Source of the DNA: Bacteroidales bacterium
GTDB taxonomy: Bacteria > Bacteroidota > Bacteroidia > Bacteroidales > WCHB1-69
Direction: 5' to 3'
Assembly (NCBI GenBank): GCA_024685175.1
Contig: JAIKWD010000027.1
Location: 99,371-163,370, forward strand
Length of the DNA: 64,000 nt
Shown here: piece by piece, positions 53,254-63,007 of the stretch
Numbering within the stretch: position 1 is the stretch's first letter
How the letters are laid out: the number at the start of each line of letters is the position of its first letter
Position numbers and translations under genes: made by a program
Notes under the pieces: generated by a model
What the model was told of the DNA's origin: nothing
What the model saw: only the letters and a program-made list of their open reading frames with translations
The model's database searches: none

Positions 53254-54885
53254 ATGAATTTCATCGAACAAATCATTGAAGAAGACATCCAGAACCGAAA
53301 GAATGACGCCAGAGTGCACACGCGTTTTCCTCCGGAGCCCAACGGATACCTTCACATAGGCCACGCCAAGTCCATTTGTCTTAATTTCGGGTTGGCGAAG
53401 AAGTACAACGGCTTGTGCAACCTCCGTTTCGATGACACCAACCCCGTGAAAGAGGACACGGAATATGTGGACTCTATCCGAGAGGATATCAACTGGTTGG
53501 GTTTCCAATGGGCGGCCGAGTACTATGCCTCCGACTATTTCGACCAGCTCTACGAGTGGGCTGAGCAATTGGTGAAGGAGGGTCTTGCCTATGTGGACGA
53601 CCAATCTCAGGAAGAGATAAGCAAGGGCAGGGGAGTGCCCACCGCGCCCGGTGTGGAGAGCCCATACCGCAACCGTACCGTAGAGGAGAACCTTGACCTG
53701 TTCCGCCGTATGCGTGCAGGTGAGTTTCCCGATGGCTCCCGTGTGCTGCGTGCCAAGATTGATATGGCGTCGCCCAACATGCATTTCCGCGACCCCATTA
53801 TGTACCGCATCCTGCACGCCACGCACCATCGTACTGGCGACAAGTGGTGCATCTATCCGATGTACGACTTCGCTCACGGCCAGAGCGACTCCATTGAGGG
53901 CATCACGCACTCCATCTGCACGCTCGAGTTCGAGGTGCACCGTCCGCTTTACGACTGGTTCTGCGAGGCCCTGCGCATCCATCATCCCCAACAGATCGAG
54001 TTCGCCCGCCTCAATATGACCTACACCATTATGAGCAAGCGCAAACTGCTGCAATTGGTGAAGGAGCACTACGTGAACGGCTGGGACGACCCGCGTATGC
54101 CCACCATCTGTGGTCTGCGCCGTCGTGGCTATACGCCTGCCTCCATCCGCAACTTTGCGGAAACCGTTGGTGTGGCCAAGCGCGACAACATCATCGATGT
54201 CTCTCTGCTCGAGTTCTGCGCCCGTGAGGATCTCAACAAGAACGCCATCCGTACGATGGCCGTACTCGACCCCGTCAAGTTGATCATCGACAACTATCCC
54301 GACGACCAGGTGGAGGAGATGGACGCTGTGAACAACCCCGAAGATCCTGAGGCCGGCACCCGCAAGGTCCCCTTCTCCAAGGAGCTCTGGATTGAGCGCG
54401 CCGACTTCCGCGAGAACGCCGACAAGAAGTTCTACCGCCTCTCCATCGACCGCGAAGTCCGCCTCAAGTACGCATACATCATCAAATGTACCCATATCGT
54501 CAAGGATGACGCCGGCAACATCACGGAGATCCATTGCACATACGACCCGCTCACCAAGAGCGGTATGCCCGAGAGCAACCGCAAGGTGAAGGCCACCATC
54601 CACTGGGCTTCCGTGAAACACTCCAAGCAGGCCGAAGTGCGTCTGTTTGACCGCCTCTTCAGCGTGGAAGATCCTGACAACTGCGAAGAGGGCCAGACCT
54701 TCCTCGACCATCTCAACCCCAACTCCCTCGTCGTAACGAAGGCGTGGGTGGAACCCTCGTTGACACTTGAGAAAGCAATGGAGATCAAGCACTTCCAGTT
54801 CGAACGTTTGGGCTATTTCTATGCTGACCCCGATTCCACTGAGGATATGCTTGTCTTCAACAAAACGGTTAGCTTGAAACAATAA
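53254..54885 (+). CDS. glnS: Glutaminyl-tRNA synthetase
   Basis: [58 protein letters not shown]. Confidence 0.97.
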   Translation: MNFIEQIIEEDIQNRKNDARVHTRFPPEPNGYLHIGHAKSICLNFGLAKKYNGLCNLRFDDTNPVKEDTEYVDSIREDINWLGFQWAAEYYASDYFDQLYEWAEQLVKEGLAYVDDQSQEEISKGRGVPTAPGVESPYRNRTVEENLDLFRRMRAGEFPDGSRVLRAKIDMASPNMHFRDPIMYRILHATHHRTGDKWCIYPMYDFAHGQSDSIEGITHSICTLEFEVHRPLYDWFCEALRIHHPQQIEFARLNMTYTIMSKRKLLQLVKEHYVNGWDDPRMPTICGLRRRGYTPASIRNFAETVGVAKRDNIIDVSLLEFCAREDLNKNAIRTMAVLDPVKLIIDNYPDDQVEEMDAVNNPEDPEAGTRKVPFSKELWIERADFRENADKKFYRLSIDREVRLKYAYIIKCTHIVKDDAGNITEIHCTYDPLTKSGMPESNRKVKATIHWASVKHSKQAEVRLFDRLFSVEDPDNCEEGQTFLDHLNPNSLVVTKAWVEPSLTLEKAMEIKHFQFERLGYFYADPDSTEDMLVFNKTVSLKQ

Positions 54886-54887
54886 CG

Positions 54888-55307
54888 ATGCACTGTCTGA
54901 CGGATTACGACACCAAGGTTTTAATTGCTTTCAATTTGAGCCTTCAGGGCGAGAAACAGTTCAGCGAGTTTCTGATGAAGAACGGTTTTCCCGAGTTGGA
55001 GGCGCTGGCGGAGGCCATACACTCCAATATCAAAGCCTTGGAGTGGCTGGCCGCCAATGGCTATCCTGAGTTCGCCGTCTTGAGCAACGCCATCGACGAC
55101 GAGCTCGAAGCCATCGAGTGGCTCGAGAAGTACCATTGCGACTTTCTGTCCAAGTTCGCTGCCGCCTGCCGCCGCGACCCCGCAGCAATGAAGTGGTTCG
55201 CCAACAACGACCTCAAACTGTTCATTATGATGATCACCAACATCCAGAATATCTTGATGTATCAGTCGTGGGACGCCTCCGACATCCATAAGTTCCGAAG
55301 AAGCTAA
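54888..55307 (+). CDS. Hypothetical protein with internal duplication
   Basis: 139 aa; NGFPELEALAEAIHSNIKALEWLAA repeated as NGYPEFAVLSNAIDDELEAIEWLEK. 2 bp after glnS. Confidence 0.65.
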   Translation: MHCLTDYDTKVLIAFNLSLQGEKQFSEFLMKNGFPELEALAEAIHSNIKALEWLAANGYPEFAVLSNAIDDELEAIEWLEKYHCDFLSKFAAACRRDPAAMKWFANNDLKLFIMMITNIQNILMYQSWDASDIHKFRRS

Positions 55308-55367
55308 ACAGAATTAGGAATGAAAGAAGGAAGTCATTAGTTCATTGAATTGTTCTAATTTGCGCTT

Positions 55368-56021
55368 TTGGAAGATAAGTATATTGTAATCGGTCTTGTC
55401 GTTGTATCGTTTTTGCTCCCTCGTATTCCGGTGGTGGGCAAGTTCTTCAACATCATCAACACGGGGCTGCACGAGTTTGGGCACGCGTTGGTGGCGTTGC
55501 TGACGGGTGGGAGCGTGGAGCGAATAGAGTTGTTTAAAGACACTTCCGGAACCACCACCACAAAGTCCGAAAACGGCTTTTCGGCGTTTTGGGTCTCCTT
55601 GGCAGGCTATCCGTTTGCCGCTTCGGTGGCGTGGCTGGCGTTCTACCTCATCTTCCAGGGCGCGGAACAAGGACTGGTCATTGGACTTTCCATACTCTTT
55701 TTGGTAATGTTGGTTTTCTGGATACGCAACTGGTACGGAGCGTTCTGGGTTGTGTTGTTCTGTGTAGTCAATGGTCTGCTGCTCTATTATGGGAAACCGG
55801 AATATATGCACTATGTGGCCCTCTTCTACGCCGTGATGATTATGGTGGAGTCCGTGACCTCGGCCATCGTCCTAGTAGTGATGTCTTTCCGCGACCCGTC
55901 GCGCGCCGGAGACGCCACCAATTTGCAAGGCCTCACGCACATCCCCGCTTTTATCTGGGCATTCCTGTTTTTGGCGTATGCCGTCTGGGTGACCTATCGG
56001 GTGGTGATGATGTTCTTGTGA
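55368..56021 (+). CDS. M50B-like membrane protein
   Basis: HEFGHALVALLTGG (HExxH-like) and multiple TMs; alternative TTG start. Confidence 0.75.
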   Translation: MEDKYIVIGLVVVSFLLPRIPVVGKFFNIINTGLHEFGHALVALLTGGSVERIELFKDTSGTTTTKSENGFSAFWVSLAGYPFAASVAWLAFYLIFQGAEQGLVIGLSILFLVMLVFWIRNWYGAFWVVLFCVVNGLLLYYGKPEYMHYVALFYAVMIMVESVTSAIVLVVMSFRDPSRAGDATNLQGLTHIPAFIWAFLFLAYAVWVTYRVVMMFL

Positions 56022-56098
56022 CGATGGTCTCGGAAACGAGATTTTTGTATGTTTGCATCGATGATTCATTTTTGCTTTCTTGACCAATACTTCTTGTT

Positions 56099-57073
56099 AT
56101 GAAAAAAACTGTTACCCTCGTGTTGATGCTGTCTTTTCTAACAGCAGTCTCCGCCCAAAGAGATGTTGTGTCGGAAGGGAAATCCGTACTTGTCGACCCT
56201 GCCGTCACCGTAACTATAACCAATGTGACCGAATCCTCTTTTACGGCGTCCTTCACGCCCAATGCCGAGTGTAGCCGATACGAGTATTTGGCAATGAACG
56301 ACCAGGAAATTATGATATGGACGGCTTTGATGCCAGTGGAGAATCTCATCACTACGTGGGGAATCTCTGCTGTTGGTCCCGATACGCATACGTGGGAGGA
56401 GATGTTGCCGAATATGACATACAAGATTTTCGTCAAGCCATACGATACTGGTTCAACGCCATATCCCTACACCTATATTGAAGTGACAACCTTAGAGCAA
56501 GGCGGCGTTGGTACGTCTTGTATCTCCATTTCCGTTTCCGAGATAACGGACAGCACGGCTCGCGTAATCTGTACCCCCAACGATGAGACAGCCAGCTTCT
56601 TTGATGGACTTGTCACCACTGAATTATTGGATGAGATCGGACTTGATTCGGCCAAGACTATCATCAGGTCGAATCCCACGAATATTCATTATACGACGGA
56701 CGACTGGGTATGGCCGTCGCTTTCTTCCGGAACGGGGTACACCGTTATTGCTTTCGGGCTGAATGCCGCGGGCGAGTGGGGTCCTGACTCAACCCTTGCG
56801 TTTACGACTCTGAGTGCAGGCGTTGGCAATTACGAGACGCACCATATTATTCTATACCCGGTTCCCGTAAACGGCCCTCTGCACATCGCGGGTTCTGATT
56901 TGGCCGGTTGTAGGGCGCAGATCTTCTCCATCAATGGACAGTTGATATCGGAAAAGACGCTGGAAGCAGATGACACCGTCGTCACCGACAAGTTGTCAGC
57001 CGGTGTGTACGTCTTGCGCGTCGTCGATGCACAAGGTACGGCGCTCGGACAGAAGAAAATTGTGGTGGAATAG
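56099..57073 (+). CDS. Secreted FnIII-like protein with T9SS C-terminal domain
   Basis: Signal peptide; C-term [37 protein letters not shown]...[26 protein letters not shown]. Confidence 0.85.
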   Translation: MKKTVTLVLMLSFLTAVSAQRDVVSEGKSVLVDPAVTVTITNVTESSFTASFTPNAECSRYEYLAMNDQEIMIWTALMPVENLITTWGISAVGPDTHTWEEMLPNMTYKIFVKPYDTGSTPYPYTYIEVTTLEQGGVGTSCISISVSEITDSTARVICTPNDETASFFDGLVTTELLDEIGLDSAKTIIRSNPTNIHYTTDDWVWPSLSSGTGYTVIAFGLNAAGEWGPDSTLAFTTLSAGVGNYETHHIILYPVPVNGPLHIAGSDLAGCRAQIFSINGQLISEKTLEADDTVVTDKLSAGVYVLRVVDAQGTALGQKKIVVE

Positions 57074-57104
57074 CTCTCCCAAGCCCATCCCCATATCTTT
57101 TTAC

Positions 57105-57112
57105 TATCTTTG
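57105..57112 (+). promoter_or_regulatory. -7 element upstream of panB
   Basis: TATCTTTGCA. Confidence 0.6.
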
Positions 57113-57135
57113 CATTTCCAAAAAATAGTGTAATT

Positions 57136-57957
57136 ATGTCACAATATCTCACTGAAAACGTAAACAAGATTACGACCAATATCCTGCAACGTATGCGCAA
57201 CGAAGGCGAGCGCATCGCCATGCTGACGGCCTACGACTATTCCATCGCCACATTGTTGGACATGGCCAAGATCGATGTCATCCTGGTGGGCGACTCCGCC
57301 GCCAATGTGATGGCGGGCTACAAAACCACCCTGCCCATCACGCTTGACGATATGATTTACCACGCTTCTTCCGTGGTGCGTGCCGTGAAGCGCGCCTTCG
57401 TGGTGGTGGATATGCCGTTCGGCACCTACCAAGGCAACTCCAAGATGGCTTTGAGCTCGGCTATCCGCATTATGAAGGAGTCGGGCGCTGATGCCATCAA
57501 ACTGGAAGGCGGTGCGGAAGTCATCGAGTCCGTGGACCGTATCCTCAGTGCGGGCATTCCCGTGATGGGACACCTCGGCCTTACACCGCAGTCCATCAAC
57601 AAGTTCGGAACCTACGCCGTGCGCGCCACTTCCGAAGAGGAGGCCAATATCTTGATGGAGAACGCCAAACTCCTGCAAGAGCACGGCTGTTTTTCCCTCG
57701 TGCTCGAAAAGATCCCTGCCGCGCTGGCCAAGAAGGTGACGGATACTTTGCGTATCCCGACCATCGGCATTGGCGCAGGTGGCTCTACCAGCGGCCAAGT
57801 GCTTGTTTTCCACGATATGATGGGCATCACCCAGCAGTTCAGCCCACGCTTCCTCCGTCGCTATCTCAACCTGAGCGAGGAGATCGTCGGCGCGGTGGAA
57901 CACTATATCGACGACGTCAAGAGTGCCAACTTCCCCAATGAAACCGAACAATACTGA
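57136..57957 (+). CDS. panB: 3-methyl-2-oxobutanoate hydroxymethyltransferase
   Basis: [67 protein letters not shown]. Confidence 0.96.
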   Translation: MSQYLTENVNKITTNILQRMRNEGERIAMLTAYDYSIATLLDMAKIDVILVGDSAANVMAGYKTTLPITLDDMIYHASSVVRAVKRAFVVVDMPFGTYQGNSKMALSSAIRIMKESGADAIKLEGGAEVIESVDRILSAGIPVMGHLGLTPQSINKFGTYAVRATSEEEANILMENAKLLQEHGCFSLVLEKIPAALAKKVTDTLRIPTIGIGAGGSTSGQVLVFHDMMGITQQFSPRFLRRYLNLSEEIVGAVEHYIDDVKSANFPNETEQY

Positions 57958-58645
57958 TCCTGTCGACTTCCTAAAAGACAGAATCCTGTACGAGGACAAC
58001 CATCTTCTCATTCTCAACAAGAGGGCGGGGGAGATTGTGCAAGGCGACCGCACGGGCGACGAGCCCCTGCTGGAGTCGGCCCGCGACTATATCCGCGTGA
58101 AAGGCAACAAACCCGGCAACGTTTTCTGCGGCCTGGTGCATCGCATCGACCGCCCCGTCAGCGGTGCCGTCATCTTCGCCAAGACATCCAAAGCCCTCGC
58201 CCGTATGAACGACCTGGTGAAGAAACGCGACGTGCGCAAACTCTATTGGGCCATCGTGGAAGGCGTAGTGCCAGAGCCCAAGGGCCATCTCAGCCATTTC
58301 ATCTGGAAGAATGAGAAGATGAACAAGAGTTTCGTCTCCTTGACGGAAAAAGAGAATTGGCAGAAGGCTGAACTGAATTACACGGTCTTGGGCGGCTCTG
58401 AACGATATACCTTGCTGGAGGTGGAACTGTTGACCGGACGCCATCATCAGATCCGGGCCCAACTCTCCGCCATCGGGCATCCGATCAAAGGAGACCTCAA
58501 GTATGGCGCCAAACGCTCCAACGAAGACGGCTCCATCTGCCTGCACGCCCACCAGTTGACGTTCGAACATCCTGTCTCTCATCAACTTGTGGATATAAAA
58601 GCAGAACCTTACAATCCTTTGTTTGTAAAGCTGAAAGAAAATTAA
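57938..58645 (+). CDS. RluA-family RNA pseudouridine synthase
   Basis: [67 protein letters not shown]. Start moved to ATG 57938, overlapping panB by 20 bp. Confidence 0.93.
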   Translation: MKPNNTDPVDFLKDRILYEDNHLLILNKRAGEIVQGDRTGDEPLLESARDYIRVKGNKPGNVFCGLVHRIDRPVSGAVIFAKTSKALARMNDLVKKRDVRKLYWAIVEGVVPEPKGHLSHFIWKNEKMNKSFVSLTEKENWQKAELNYTVLGGSERYTLLEVELLTGRHHQIRAQLSAIGHPIKGDLKYGAKRSNEDGSICLHAHQLTFEHPVSHQLVDIKAEPYNPLFVKLKEN

Positions 58646-58657
58646 GATTACTAGACT

Positions 58658-59782
58658 TTAAATCAGATAATCCGCGCAGTTGTGCACGGAATTGGCATAG
58701 ATGCCGAGGAAGATACGGCGCAACTCGTCTGCTTCGCCCGTCAGTCCGCGTAATCCAAACTCCATATATTGAACAAACGCCTCCAAATCGGCGAGTGTGT
58801 AATATTGGCTGAATTGGCGTTTGCCCTGGAGCAAGTCGCAAGCCATAAAGTTGGTTTTGTGCAACTTATAACCTTGGAATATGCGCTGGTCGATAATTTG
58901 CGCCAAACGGTTGAATTTCTGGTTCTTGTCGTACTGGTCGCAATCGGCCAACTCGTCAGCCGTGATGGTCGGCATCACTTCCATATGCACATCTCCCTTG
59001 GGTTGCATAATACCTTGGAGGATGCTTCTCAGATCTTCCCCCGGCTCTTTGATATAATTTTGATACTGGGAAATATACAATTCCTGCGTTTTCATGAAAT
59101 CGCAAGGTTCGTATTCGTAGGAAACTGCCACGGGGGTGATGTTGAGTTCGGCCATATTTTCGCAAAACGACTTCTTGCTGCTGATGGAGAACATCTTGAG
59201 CACGGCGCTCTCCGTATGGTCGTCGCCGTCCTTGGTGCGTCCGCTGCGCTGGGCAATCCATGTGGACTCTCCCTTTTCGGTTATGGCATAGCGCATATAG
59301 GAGGAGACCTCCATCGAGTTGCGGTAGAAGTCGTGCACCGTGCCGCCGCGCATAATGCGGAACATCTTGTTCATCTTGCCGATGTCAATGACCAACTCGC
59401 CCTGCATCAAGTTATTACCGAAAGTGATCTCCGAGGTGCGAATGTCGTATTCTTTCAACAGTATTTGAAGAATGGCGGCATCCAGTAGGATGTCGCGATG
59501 GTTGGCGATGAACATATACCGATGGTCGTTGTCGAGGTTCTCGAACCCTTTGTAGGAAAGCCCGGTGCTGGTTTTGTTCACAATACTCCAGATGGCCTTG
59601 AGCATCACCTTCTGTTGGAACTCATCAATCGTGGAGATCTTGAGAAAGTCGTCTTTGAAAGCATTGACGTCGATGTCAGGGAACAGATATTTGACGATGG
59701 TGCCGAAGAATGGATTGGCGGCCACGCGGGCCACGGCGGCGGGCATCTCGCTATCGTTGTAGGGTCTGGTCTCCTCGAACAT
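58658..59782 (-). CDS. PlsC-like acyltransferase family protein
   Basis: ANHRDILLDAAILQ, FGNNLM, RGGTVHDFYRNSMEVSSYMRYAITEKGESTWIAQRSGRTKDGDD. Confidence 0.83.
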   Translation of the reverse strand: MFEETRPYNDSEMPAAVARVAANPFFGTIVKYLFPDIDVNAFKDDFLKISTIDEFQQKVMLKAIWSIVNKTSTGLSYKGFENLDNDHRYMFIANHRDILLDAAILQILLKEYDIRTSEITFGNNLMQGELVIDIGKMNKMFRIMRGGTVHDFYRNSMEVSSYMRYAITEKGESTWIAQRSGRTKDGDDHTESAVLKMFSISSKKSFCENMAELNITPVAVSYEYEPCDFMKTQELYISQYQNYIKEPGEDLRSILQGIMQPKGDVHMEVMPTITADELADCDQYDKNQKFNRLAQIIDQRIFQGYKLHKTNFMACDLLQGKRQFSQYYTLADLEAFVQYMEFGLRGLTGEADELRRIFLGIYANSVHNCADYLI

Positions 59783-59788
59783 AGCGGC

Positions 59789-61093
59789 TTAGTGTTTACG
59801 GTTGTCAATGAAGGTGACGGGCTTGCGGCTCATCGCGGGGAAGTTGACCTTTCTCACCTCGTCCACGGGGGCGATGACGATGCGCGGGGCCACCCGGATC
59901 TTGGCACGGAAGCGGTCCTTGAGGTCCTTGACCACGTCGAAGTCGGGTTCGTGGTGCAGTCCGATGGTGATGGTCACGTCGTCGGTCTCGGTGGTCTCGT
60001 TGGTGCTGATGGTGATGTAGTAGTTCTCCACATAGGACGCGTTGGTCAGCACTTCGATCATTGCGGGTGGGTAAAGTGTGGTGCCCTTGTACTTGATCAT
60101 ATGGTTTTTGCGGCCCACGATGGGGCTAATGCGGAAGGTCTGGCGTCCGCAGCGGCACGGTTCGGGGTGGATGCACGCCATGTCGCCGGTGCGGAACCGG
60201 AGCAAGGGCATGCCTTCCACGCCGAGGGTGGTGATGACCACCTCACCCACTTCGCCTTCGGGCACGGGCTTGTCGTCTTCGCCAATGATCTCCACAATCA
60301 GCAACTCAGGGTGATGATGGCCGCCGCAGCCGTACTCGCACTCGGAGAACGTGGCCGACATTTCGGTGGAGGAGTAGGTGGCGAACAGGTCCACGTCCCA
60401 CTTCTCCTTGATCTTGCGACCCAACGAGTTGAGCTCGAAGTTCTGGTCGCGCAGGCCCTCGCCGATGCCGATGATACGCTTGATGGACGACTTGCGGTAG
60501 TCGATGCCATGTTCTTCGGCATATTCAATCAAGCGCAAGATGAACGATGGAATACACATAATGGTGTCAGGCTGGATGCGATGGATGGTGTCCCATTGCA
60601 GTTCGGGGATGCCGTTGCCCACGCGGATGACGCCTGCGCCCATTTTGCGCAGTCCCAGAAAATAGGCTAGCCCGGCCATAAAACGCTTGTCGATGGTGGT
60701 CATCAACTGTAGTACGCTCTTCTCCGTCAAGCCGGCGCACGAGAACGAGATGGCCTCGTTGTATGCCAAACGCTCCAAGTCGGCGTCGGTGCACGCAAAG
60801 GTGACGGGATCGCCCAAGGTGCCGGAAGTGGTGATGTAGTCCACAATCTTCTCTTTGGGCACGCACAGGAAGTCCCAGTTGTGCATCTGCAGGTCCTTCT
60901 TGTCGGTAAAAGGCAACTGTTGCAGGTCCTCCAACTTGACAATCTTGGCAATGTCGATGTTGTGCTCTGCGAAGAGCCGACGATAATAGGGCGAGTTGGC
61001 TTGCAGGTAAGCCAATTGCTCCTGCATCTTTTTTTCTTGGAAGGCCTTGATGACCTCTTTGGGCTGAAATTCTATTTCGGGGATAATTTGCAT
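59789..61093 (-). CDS. Phenylacetate-CoA ligase-like (PaaK family) adenylate-forming enzyme
   Basis: TTSGTLGDPVTFACTDADLERLAYNEA, YSSTEMSATFSECEYGCGGHHHPELL, LLRFRTGDMACIHPEPCRCGR. Confidence 0.9.
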   Translation of the reverse strand: MQIIPEIEFQPKEVIKAFQEKKMQEQLAYLQANSPYYRRLFAEHNIDIAKIVKLEDLQQLPFTDKKDLQMHNWDFLCVPKEKIVDYITTSGTLGDPVTFACTDADLERLAYNEAISFSCAGLTEKSVLQLMTTIDKRFMAGLAYFLGLRKMGAGVIRVGNGIPELQWDTIHRIQPDTIMCIPSFILRLIEYAEEHGIDYRKSSIKRIIGIGEGLRDQNFELNSLGRKIKEKWDVDLFATYSSTEMSATFSECEYGCGGHHHPELLIVEIIGEDDKPVPEGEVGEVVITTLGVEGMPLLRFRTGDMACIHPEPCRCGRQTFRISPIVGRKNHMIKYKGTTLYPPAMIEVLTNASYVENYYITISTNETTETDDVTITIGLHHEPDFDVVKDLKDRFRAKIRVAPRIVIAPVDEVRKVNFPAMSRKPVTFIDNRKH

Positions 61094-61117
61094 GTAGATG
61101 ATGATTTACGAGATAAA

Positions 61118-61984
61118 CTACTTAAGCATTCCAATCTCTTTGAGCCAAGGGATTAGTTCGTATTTCCACTTGCCGGCTTCGGGGGCGATTTTCTCGTCCA
61201 TGCCGTAGCCATGGCCGCCGGTCTCATAGAGTAGGAATTTGTGCGGGATGCGGGCTTTGATGAGGCTTCTGTCCAGCTCGACGCTGTTTTCGTACTTCAC
61301 CACAGGGTCGTCTTTGGCGGTCACCAATAATACAGGTGGCATGTCGGGCGGGATGCTCAGCTCCATGGAAAGTAGTGACCGCATCTCCGGTGTATATTTG
61401 CGTGTCAACAGGTTACGGCGAGAACGCTCATGGGCGATGCCGTCACGCATGGAGACGACGGGATATACGGGCACCACGAAATCTGGACGGATGGAAATGT
61501 TGTCTTTGATACCCAAGTAGGGGAGCGTGCTGCGCTTATGGAAGGCACCAGCCATGGTAACGAGGTGGCCGCCGGCGGAGAAGCCCATGGCGCCGATCTT
61601 GTTCGGGTCGATGCCGTACTCCTTGGCATGCTGTCGCACATAGTGGATGGCGTATTGAACATCTTCCAGCATGGCAGGAAAATGATATCCCTTGTTCCCT
61701 GTTCGGTACTTGAGCACGAAGGCTGTGATACCCTGGCTGTTGAGCCATTCGGCCACGCCGAAACCCTCGGTAGCGATGCCCATCGTGTGCGAATAACTGC
61801 CGCCGGGGCATACAATCACCGCCAAGCCTGTGTTGTTGGCCTTTGGTGCGGGGTAGATGTAGAGCTTAGTGGGCTGGGACTTCTTCATCTCGGGCGCCGT
61901 CTTCCACAGTTGCAAGGGCTTGGGCTGGCCGAAGGCCAGCCCTGCCATTAGCATTATCAGAAATAGTTGTAATACTCTCTTCAT
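61118..61984 (-). CDS. Secreted alpha/beta-hydrolase (esterase-like)
   Basis: VIVCPGGSYSHTMGIATEGFGVAEWLNSQGITAFVLKYRT, GAMGFSAGGHLVTMAG, nucleophile GFSAGG; signal peptide. Confidence 0.9.
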   Translation of the reverse strand: MKRVLQLFLIMLMAGLAFGQPKPLQLWKTAPEMKKSQPTKLYIYPAPKANNTGLAVIVCPGGSYSHTMGIATEGFGVAEWLNSQGITAFVLKYRTGNKGYHFPAMLEDVQYAIHYVRQHAKEYGIDPNKIGAMGFSAGGHLVTMAGAFHKRSTLPYLGIKDNISIRPDFVVPVYPVVSMRDGIAHERSRRNLLTRKYTPEMRSLLSMELSIPPDMPPVLLVTAKDDPVVKYENSVELDRSLIKARIPHKFLLYETGGHGYGMDEKIAPEAGKWKYELIPWLKEIGMLK

Positions 61985-62547
61985 TATTTAATCTTGTTGA
62001 TTTGCTTGCCGATGGCTTCGCCGATAGAACTGAAGGCCTCGGCTACGCGCAATTCGGTCTTCGGGGTCATAAAGTAGGGATTGCCCGTGACTTTCTTCAA
62101 CTCGGCCGTGGCGAAAGCAGACTTGGAACCCGTCTTCATGAAGGACACCATACCGGTGATCTTGGTGGGTTGCGACATCGGGCCTGCAAAGGAACCTGGG
62201 TCGATGTCCGACAATTTCACCACCATCGTGTAAGCGGCATCCGGGAACTCACCGAATTCGATGTCGTGATTCTTGATTTCCTTGTTGAGGTCTTCCAAAA
62301 GACGCGGCTGCCAGTTCTCGGTGCGGAAAGAGGTAGTCCAAGCGGCTTTCCAATCGGCATTCTTAGCTGCGTCTTCCTCTTTGAAGAACTTGGCTTCGCT
62401 GTCGCCGTCATAGGTAACGCCCGTGTAGTTGAATATGACGTTTACCTGTTTTTGATTCTTCAAGCAAGAAACGTCGCCTTTGATTTTTTGGGCTTGCAAA
62501 GCACCGATGCAGAACAAGGCCAAAACGGCCAATACTAATTTTTTCAT
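61984..62547 (-). CDS. Hypothetical secreted protein
   Basis: MKKLVLAVLALFCIGALQAQ signal peptide; TAATG overlap with the downstream hydrolase gene. Confidence 0.75.
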   Translation of the reverse strand: MKKLVLAVLALFCIGALQAQKIKGDVSCLKNQKQVNVIFNYTGVTYDGDSEAKFFKEEDAAKNADWKAAWTTSFRTENWQPRLLEDLNKEIKNHDIEFGEFPDAAYTMVVKLSDIDPGSFAGPMSQPTKITGMVSFMKTGSKSAFATAELKKVTGNPYFMTPKTELRVAEAFSSIGEAIGKQINKIK

Positions 62548-62604
62548 AATTGATATAATTTTTAGTGAATAAAAAATGATTTATAGACTTAATAATCCGG
62601 ACAT

Positions 62605-62964
62605 TTATTCCAGCATCGCCTTCACCTCGTCTTTTTCGAGTTGGCGATATTTCGGGGGCTCGTTTTCCGAGAACTGCACCTCGAAATACTCCTCATCGTA
62701 GAAGGAGAGCTTGGAATTGGTGTTGGGGTTGCATTCGATATAGGTGATGTCGTTGAGGACGAGGCCTTTCTTCTCGCAGATCTGGTTGGCGAGCGAGACG
62801 CCGGCATAGGTCACGGACGTGCCTGGGTTGTCCTGATAGAGTTCGGTGACAATCACATAGGTCTTTTCGGGTTTGCGGATAATCTTCAAGCCGCAACTGC
62901 TGGGCATATCCCATTGCCCGGCAAACTTGAATATTTCGTCGTAATATTTTTCGGGTACTTTCAT
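62605..62964 (-). CDS. Hypothetical protein, 119 aa
   Basis: Upstream of the hydrolase gene pair, same strand as radical SAM gene; no recognised motif. Confidence 0.65.
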   Translation of the reverse strand: MKVPEKYYDEIFKFAGQWDMPSSCGLKIIRKPEKTYVIVTELYQDNPGTSVTYAGVSLANQICEKKGLVLNDITYIECNPNTNSKLSFYDEEYFEVQFSENEPPKYRQLEKDEVKAMLE

Positions 62965-63007
62965 TTTGTAAATTAGCTTTTAGATTCGTTGGGTAAAAGA
63001 GGCGATG

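Noticed and set aside
53239-54882. 547-aa minus-strand ORF opposite glnS
   Set aside because: Antisense shadow of a clear GlnRS gene; low-complexity His/Val/Gly composition.
59498-60670. 390-aa plus-strand ORF opposite the PaaK-like and PlsC-like genes
   Set aside because: Shadow ORF spanning two genuine minus-strand genes.
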